Positions 58,924-64,000 of a DNA stretch of 64,000 bases are shown piece after piece. The translations under genes were made by a program, and so were the position numbers. Numbering within the stretch: position 1 is the stretch's first letter; each line of letters begins with the position of its first letter. The notes under the pieces are model-generated. The model ran no database searches. It was not told where the DNA came from and worked only from the letters and a program-made list of their open reading frames with translations. Origin of the DNA: an uncultured Gammaproteobacteria bacterium (GTDB lineage Bacteria > Pseudomonadota > Gammaproteobacteria > Pseudomonadales > Azotimanducaceae); the NCBI GenBank assembly GCA_913050035.1, contig CAJXAC010000002.1, forward strand, positions 20,813 through 84,812, read 5' to 3'.

Positions 58924-60387
58924 ATGGGTAAACCAACCGGCTTCATAGAATTTCCACGCGACGCAGCTCCGTACCGGCCGCCTCAGGAGCGGCTACTGGA
59001 TTTCAACGAAATCTATACGGACCACGACGTCCAGCGCCTCAACACTCAGGGCGCCCGCTGCATGGATTGCGGCATTCCTTTTTGCCAATCTGAAGAGGGC
59101 TGTCCTGTCCACAATCTCATCCCTGAATGGAATGATTTGGTATTTCGGGATCAATGGCGCGATGCGCTGGATCGATTGCATAAGACGAATAACTTCCCCG
59201 AATTTACCGGCCGCGTATGCCCAGCGCCATGCGAAGGGGCCTGTGTATTGGGCATTACTGACCCTGCAGTAACCATCAAGAATATTGAAATGGCGATCAT
59301 TGATCGCGGCTTTGCAGAAGGTTGGGTCACGCCAAATACGCCCAGCGTGCGCAGTGACAAGAAGGTTGCGATCGTTGGCTCCGGGCCAGCAGGTCTCGCC
59401 GCGGCGGATCAGCTAAATAAGGCCGGCCACACTGTGACCGTTTACGAGCGCGCCGACCGCGTGGGCGGATTGCTTATGTACGGCATACCGAACATGAAGC
59501 TGGCCAAGAACGATGTGGTAGAGCGGCGTGTGCAGCTGATGCGCGACGCTGGCATCGAGTTTGTGACCAACACCGAGGTTGCTGACGGTGACAATGGCAG
59601 TATTGCCGTGGATGCACTGCGCTCGACTAATGACGCTGTGTTACTGACTACTGGAGCAACCGTGCCTAGAGATCTGCCAATTCCCGGTCGGGAACTGAGC
59701 GGCGTGCACTTTGCCATGGATTTCTTGTCGGCAAATACCAAGAGCTTGCTCGACTCAGATCTCCAAGACCAAGCGCATATCTCTGCTAAAGATAAAAACG
59801 TCATCGTTATCGGCGGCGGCGATACTGGCACTGATTGCATTGGCACATCACTGCGCCATGGCTGTAAGTCTCTGGTTAACTTCGAACTGTTCCCGCAGCC
59901 CCCCGAAGATCGGGCAGCCAATAACCCATGGCCAACCTGGCCAAAGATCTTCCGCGTCGACTATGGCCACGAAGAAGCGCGCGCGCGCCAAGGTGAAGAC
60001 CCCCGGGTCTACTCGGTCTCGTCATTGTGCTTTATCGGCGATGACAATGGCCAACTCACCGGTGTAAGAACGGTCGAAGTGGTTATGCAAGATGGCAAAT
60101 TTGAAAACGTCCCAGGCACAGAGAAAGACTGGCCTGCGGACTTAGTATTTTTAGCCATGGGGTTCCTTGGTCCGGAGCACACGGTCAGCGATCCGCTAGG
60201 GCTGGATTACGACGAGCGGTCGAACTATCAAGCCGAGTACGGCCGCTATACCACCAACGTCGAAAAAGTCTTCGCTGCCGGAGACTGCCGTCGAGGCCAG
60301 TCTCTGGTAGTACGCGCGATCAATGAAGGTCGCGAGGCTGCACGGGAGATTGATCGCTTTCTTATGGGCACTACAGAACTGCCCTAA
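58924..60387 (+). CDS. gltD: glutamate synthase small subunit
   Basis: [11 protein letters not shown]...[61 protein letters not shown]. Confidence 0.98.
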   Translation: MGKPTGFIEFPRDAAPYRPPQERLLDFNEIYTDHDVQRLNTQGARCMDCGIPFCQSEEGCPVHNLIPEWNDLVFRDQWRDALDRLHKTNNFPEFTGRVCPAPCEGACVLGITDPAVTIKNIEMAIIDRGFAEGWVTPNTPSVRSDKKVAIVGSGPAGLAAADQLNKAGHTVTVYERADRVGGLLMYGIPNMKLAKNDVVERRVQLMRDAGIEFVTNTEVADGDNGSIAVDALRSTNDAVLLTTGATVPRDLPIPGRELSGVHFAMDFLSANTKSLLDSDLQDQAHISAKDKNVIVIGGGDTGTDCIGTSLRHGCKSLVNFELFPQPPEDRAANNPWPTWPKIFRVDYGHEEARARQGEDPRVYSVSSLCFIGDDNGQLTGVRTVEVVMQDGKFENVPGTEKDWPADLVFLAMGFLGPEHTVSDPLGLDYDERSNYQAEYGRYTTNVEKVFAAGDCRRGQSLVVRAINEGREAAREIDRFLMGTTELP

Positions 60388-60417
60388 CAAAGCTACGCTG
60401 AGTGGATTGCGTAATGC

Positions 60418-60798
60418 TTATTGCTGAAGCGTCGTGCGGATCGCGCGCTGCACAGATGCCAACCGCCGCACCCACAATTGCTCCGGTGGCAGGCTCATGA
60501 TCGCGGCTACTTCGTCGCGCAGGCGCTCTGCTTGGGCTGCATCTTCGAATACCCCGTAGGTAAGCACGTACAACAAGCGCTTCTGCCCTTGCACGCGAAA
60601 ACGCGCTAATTCTTCTGGGCGCTGATGCCGTTGTGCCATACGGTCGAGCTGATCAGCATTCGATAGGGTCACCAGTTGCAGGGTAAAGGCCTTGGGGTTT
60701 TGACGCAGTAACCATTCAGCATTGCGCACGGTCTGGGCATGGGTCAAACCCATCAGGCAGCAAAGCAAAAAAATTAACCCCGCTCGACTCAGCAACAT
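60418..60798 (-). CDS. short secreted SPOR-domain protein in the damX position
   Basis: Signal peptide; AFTLQLVTLSNADQLDRMAQRHQ...LYVLTYGVFEDAAQAERLRDEV. Confidence 0.78.
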   Translation of the reverse strand: MLLSRAGLIFLLCCLMGLTHAQTVRNAEWLLRQNPKAFTLQLVTLSNADQLDRMAQRHQRPEELARFRVQGQKRLLYVLTYGVFEDAAQAERLRDEVAAIMSLPPEQLWVRRLASVQRAIRTTLQQ

Positions 60799-61889
60799 TG
60801 GCTTAGTAAGTCTCTTACAACCCCGTCATCGATATCATCCCGCACTGCAACCTCACCCAATTCACTCGCGACAATAAAGCGCAGTCGTCCATCGACAACC
60901 TTCTTATCCAAGCCCATAGCATCCATCATTGCCGCCACCGTGACGACCTTTAAGCTCTGCTGATCCAACTCAGTGGGAAGCCCAAGCTTGGCCAACAAGG
61001 CTGTTAACCGCTCTACCTTATCGGGCGCAAAACCTGCTACTCGCTGGGACAATTGTGCAGCCATGACCATGCCGATCGCTACCGCCTCGCCATGTAACCA
61101 ATGCCCATAACCACTGAGTTTTTCAATTGCGTGCCCAAACGTGTGGCCGAAGTTCAAAATGGCGCGGCGTCCGCTTTCACGCTCATCGGCACTCACCACT
61201 TTGGCCTTGATTGCACAACAGCGAACAATCACCTCGGTTAATACAGCCCCATCTTTAGCCAACAAAGCGTCGCAGCGATCTTCAAGAAAAACAAAAAGCT
61301 CCGGGTCATCAATTACCCCATACTTTACGACCTCTGCTAGCCCTGCAGCATATTCTCGCGGCGGCAAAGTCGACAACGTTGCAGGGTCCGCAAGCACAGC
61401 CACCGGCTGGTAAAAAGCCCCAATCAAGTTTTTGCCCTGAGGATGATTAACTGCTGTCTTACCACCCACCGACGAATCCACTTGGGCAAGCAGAGTCGTT
61501 GGGATTTGAATAAAGTCAACGCCGCGCTGAAAAGTTGAGGCCACAAAGCCACACAAATCACCAACAACACCGCCGCCTAGCGCAATCAGCGAGGTTGAGC
61601 GGTTATGCCGTGCACCAAGCAAAAAATCCATAGCTTGTTCATAGGTCGCCAATGTTTTAGCGCTCTCACCGTCGCGCATATGTAATACATCGACTTGTAA
61701 TCCATCCAATGCAGCGACCACCTGATCTAGGTACAACGGCCCAACGATATCGTTAGTGATAATCGCCACCTGACTGCCACGGATATGCGGGCGTAGCTGC
61801 GCCCGCAACGTCTGCGCATCAGCAAGTAAACCGTCAGCCACCAATATTGGATAGCTGCGTTGCGGGATTTCTACCATTAACTCTTGCAT
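60789..61889 (-). CDS. aroB: 3-dehydroquinate synthase
   Basis: LIALGGGVVGDLCGFVASTFQRGVDFIQIPTTLLAQVDSSVGGKTAVNHPQGKNLIGAFYQP; start refined to MQELMVEIPQ. Confidence 0.97.
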   Translation of the reverse strand: MQELMVEIPQRSYPILVADGLLADAQTLRAQLRPHIRGSQVAIITNDIVGPLYLDQVVAALDGLQVDVLHMRDGESAKTLATYEQAMDFLLGARHNRSTSLIALGGGVVGDLCGFVASTFQRGVDFIQIPTTLLAQVDSSVGGKTAVNHPQGKNLIGAFYQPVAVLADPATLSTLPPREYAAGLAEVVKYGVIDDPELFVFLEDRCDALLAKDGAVLTEVIVRCCAIKAKVVSADERESGRRAILNFGHTFGHAIEKLSGYGHWLHGEAVAIGMVMAAQLSQRVAGFAPDKVERLTALLAKLGLPTELDQQSLKVVTVAAMMDAMGLDKKVVDGRLRFIVASELGEVAVRDDIDDGVVRDLLSQCC

Positions 61890-61902
61890 TGCGCGCCTTG
61901 TA

Positions 61903-62430
61903 CTAGCCCGAAGTCCTCTGAGCCTTGATTTTTTTAGCCAACTGACTGACCAAGCCGTTAACACTCTGCTGAGCGGTGACGATTTTGACGTCGGCAATCT
62001 CCGCATACAGCGGCTCACGCTGGGCATACAATTCTTCAAGCACCTTGCGTGGGTCATCCGTTTGTAATAACGGGCGATTTCGATCGTTCTGCGTCCGCGC
62101 CACCAGCCGATCTAACGGACTATGTAAATGCACCACGAAGCCACGCTGGGCGAGCCGTTGACGATTGACATTACGCAGCACCGCACCGCCCCCCGTAGCC
62201 AGCACTATACCCTCGCGTTGACTCAGGTCATCAATAACTTGTTGCTCACGGTCGCGAAAACCCGACTCGCCCTCAACGTCGAATATCCAGGATATCGCGG
62301 CGCCTGCGCGCCGTTCAATTTCTTCATCGGAATCGAAAAACGGACAGTCTAAAACATTGGCCAACCGCCGCCCGACAGTGCTTTTGCCCACCGCCATTAA
62401 ACCAATTAAAAATATATTTTGCGTGCTCAT
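61903..62430 (-). CDS. aroK: shikimate kinase
   Basis: IFLIGLMAVGKSTVGRRLA; DSDEEIERRAGAAISWIFDVEGESGFRDRE; LATGGGAVL. Confidence 0.96.
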   Translation of the reverse strand: MSTQNIFLIGLMAVGKSTVGRRLANVLDCPFFDSDEEIERRAGAAISWIFDVEGESGFRDREQQVIDDLSQREGIVLATGGGAVLRNVNRQRLAQRGFVVHLHSPLDRLVARTQNDRNRPLLQTDDPRKVLEELYAQREPLYAEIADVKIVTAQQSVNGLVSQLAKKIKAQRTSG

Positions 62431-62542
62431 GTGGGTGGTAACAGTACTGCTTTGCAAGGTTAGTTCATAGCAATTGGCACAAAATCGTCGCCATGGATTT
62501 GCTTGAAGCAGCTGCGTGCCTCTGACCTGGCGCCACTGCGGC

Positions 62543-63844
62543 TTACTGCTCAACCCCGCGGTCAAATAAGGCACTAGACGATGGATTCGCAGTCGACAGT
62601 GTTGCTTCAGGGGTCTGCACTATTACCGGGGTAACAAATACCAACAATTCTTGCTGGTCGTCTCGCACAATGCGATGCCGAAACAATCGCCCCACTAGGG
62701 GCAATGAACTCATTAACGGCGTACGGGTTGTGCTTTGATTATAGTCCGTTTGTAAAATGCCGCCGAGCACTAAGGTTTGACCATCGGCAACGGTAATGCG
62801 TGTTTCCATTCGGTTGGTATTTATTGAGGGCACGCCGTTAAGCACTTGGCCAACGGTATCCTGCTTTATCTGCAGTCCCATTATTACTTGATCGTCTGGG
62901 GTAATCTGCGGCACCACAGCTAAACTTAGCGTCGCTTCTTTAAATGAGGTAGACGTGGAGCCACTGGTACTGACTTCCTGATAGGCAATTTCTACGCCTG
63001 ACTCTATAAGCGCGGTGGCGTTGTCCAATGTCATAATTCCTGGCCGTGCCAGCACCCTAGCCTGACCCTTGGCGACGAGGGCCGACAACTGAGTGTCTAA
63101 CCAAGCACCTCCGTGGGCACGCGTGAGTTCAAGCGTTGTTACGCCCACACCCTGTGCCAATGCGCCCGCCCCCAGCTTCACCTCTGTCTGGGCTGCAGCT
63201 GCATCAACCTCTGACCCTTGCATACGCCAACGCACTCCAAATTGCTCTGACAAGCCACTGTTAACGATGGCAATACGCGCTTCAATCTGCACCTGGCGTA
63301 ACGGCACATCAATCTGCTCAAGGGTTTTTCGCACCCACGTCAAGCGCTTGGGGACATCCGTGACGACAAGGGTATTCGTCCTTTCATCTACGCTGACCCC
63401 ACCGCGCTTGGTCAACAAACGATTGCCCTTGCCAGCGATCAGTTTGGCCAGCGCACTTGCCTGCGCATAGCGCACCTGCAGCAGGGCTGTACTCAGGGGT
63501 TCCACTTGCTGCAAATCCTTTAGATGCTGGAGTTCCGCCTGTTTCGACGCAGCAATCTCCGCAGTTGGCGCAATTAAAAGAACCTCGCCAATGCGCTGCT
63601 CTCCGAGATTATGCGCGCGCAAAACCAGATCCATGGCTTGCCGCCAACTGACTCCCTGCAAATTCACAGACAATCGGCCCGAAACTGCATCGCTGATCAC
63701 AATATTCTGGTCGGTTTTTGTGGCCAAAATCTGTAACGCGCGCCGCACGTCTATGTCTTGAAATTGCAGTGACAACGACTGCGAAAAAGTGTCTTGTGCC
63801 GACAGTGCAGCAATGAAAATCAATAGCCAGCCGCCAGCAGCCAA
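62543..63844 (-). CDS. short type IV pilus/competence secretin (HofQ/ComE-like, PilQ family), TTG start
   Basis: LSLQFQDIDVRRALQILATKTDQNIVISDAVSGRLSVNLQGVSWRQAMDLVLRA (STN domain), secretin domain ...LVLGGILQTDYNQSTTRTPLMSSLPLVGRLFRH; no AMIN domain. Confidence 0.9.
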   Translation of the reverse strand: MAAGGWLLIFIAALSAQDTFSQSLSLQFQDIDVRRALQILATKTDQNIVISDAVSGRLSVNLQGVSWRQAMDLVLRAHNLGEQRIGEVLLIAPTAEIAASKQAELQHLKDLQQVEPLSTALLQVRYAQASALAKLIAGKGNRLLTKRGGVSVDERTNTLVVTDVPKRLTWVRKTLEQIDVPLRQVQIEARIAIVNSGLSEQFGVRWRMQGSEVDAAAAQTEVKLGAGALAQGVGVTTLELTRAHGGAWLDTQLSALVAKGQARVLARPGIMTLDNATALIESGVEIAYQEVSTSGSTSTSFKEATLSLAVVPQITPDDQVIMGLQIKQDTVGQVLNGVPSINTNRMETRITVADGQTLVLGGILQTDYNQSTTRTPLMSSLPLVGRLFRHRIVRDDQQELLVFVTPVIVQTPEATLSTANPSSSALFDRGVEQ

Positions 63845-64000
63845 CAGCCAGCAGAGGGCAGGCAGTGGCCATCAGAAGCCAGCCAGCAGCCTACAGTGAA
63901 TAGCCATCGCCTAGGGGCTATGAGCCAACAGTTAATGGCCAGCACTAAACAGCTGACAGCTGGCAGCCAGCAGTCAGCAGCCATCGGGCAGCAGCCAACT
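63822..64000. repeat. degenerate heptanucleotide tandem repeat array, consensus ARCAGCC, continues past window end
   Basis: Parsing in 7-bp steps from 63822 gives AATAGCC AGCCGCC AGCAGCC AACAGCC AGCAGAG GGCAGGC AGTGGCC ATCAGAA GCCAGCC AGCAGCC TACAGTG AATAGCC ATCGCCT AGGGGCT ATGAGCC AACAGTT AATGGCC AGCACTA AACAGCT GACAGCT GGCAGCC AGCAGTC AGCAGCC ATCGGGC AGCAGCC AACT, with no phase slip. Confidence 0.9.

Noticed and set aside
63822-64000. CRISPR array
   Set aside because: The periodicity is 7 bp with no long identical repeats or unique spacers, and no cas genes are present.
1-64000. tRNA/rRNA genes, prophage, IS elements or a defence island
   Set aside because: No tRNA-like or rRNA segments, integrase, transposase or toxin-antitoxin/restriction ORFs seen; long gaps are few and do not look like these. 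A tRNAscan/Infernal run would settle the RNA part.

Overview
The window is gene-dense, gammaproteobacterial-type chromosome, mostly housekeeping and metabolic genes. I saw no phage, IS element, CRISPR array, rRNA or tRNA. Left to right: trpD(3' end)-trpC; a CRP/Vfr-type regulator with a long N-terminal extension; coq7; purD-purH-dusB; VOC protein-prmA-accB-aroQ; dsbD; lipoprotein/PCu(A)C/DUF2333 genes; membrane pyrophosphatase hppA convergent with a PPi-type phosphofructokinase; mpl; fatty-acid and SDR genes; comF; a YihE-like kinase; nadE; an N-acetylhexosamine salvage pair (GH20 + kinase); many small accessory genes; an Ada-AlkA/Ogt/TetR repair block; an Ior-like molybdenum hydroxylase; mdh; gltBD; and SPOR protein-aroB-aroK-HofQ/PilQ-like secretin. 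Most notable: (1) a phase-perfect degenerate 7-bp tandem repeat (consensus ARCAGCC, about 25 units, no indels) at 63822-64000 that runs off the window and supplies the start codon and first signal-peptide codons of the secretin; (2) accB without accC and dusB-purH without fis, with no room for either gene; (3) a terminator-like hairpin ending about 10 nt before dusB; (4) a perfect NtrC-like operator upstream of gltB; (5) three TetR-type palindromes around a TetR gene; (6) a noncoding gap with clustered inverted repeats at 35.0-35.15 kb. I found no clearly new multi-gene system. The repeat array and the structured intergenic region are the best candidates for undescribed biology. All family assignments come from reading the sequences, not from database searches.
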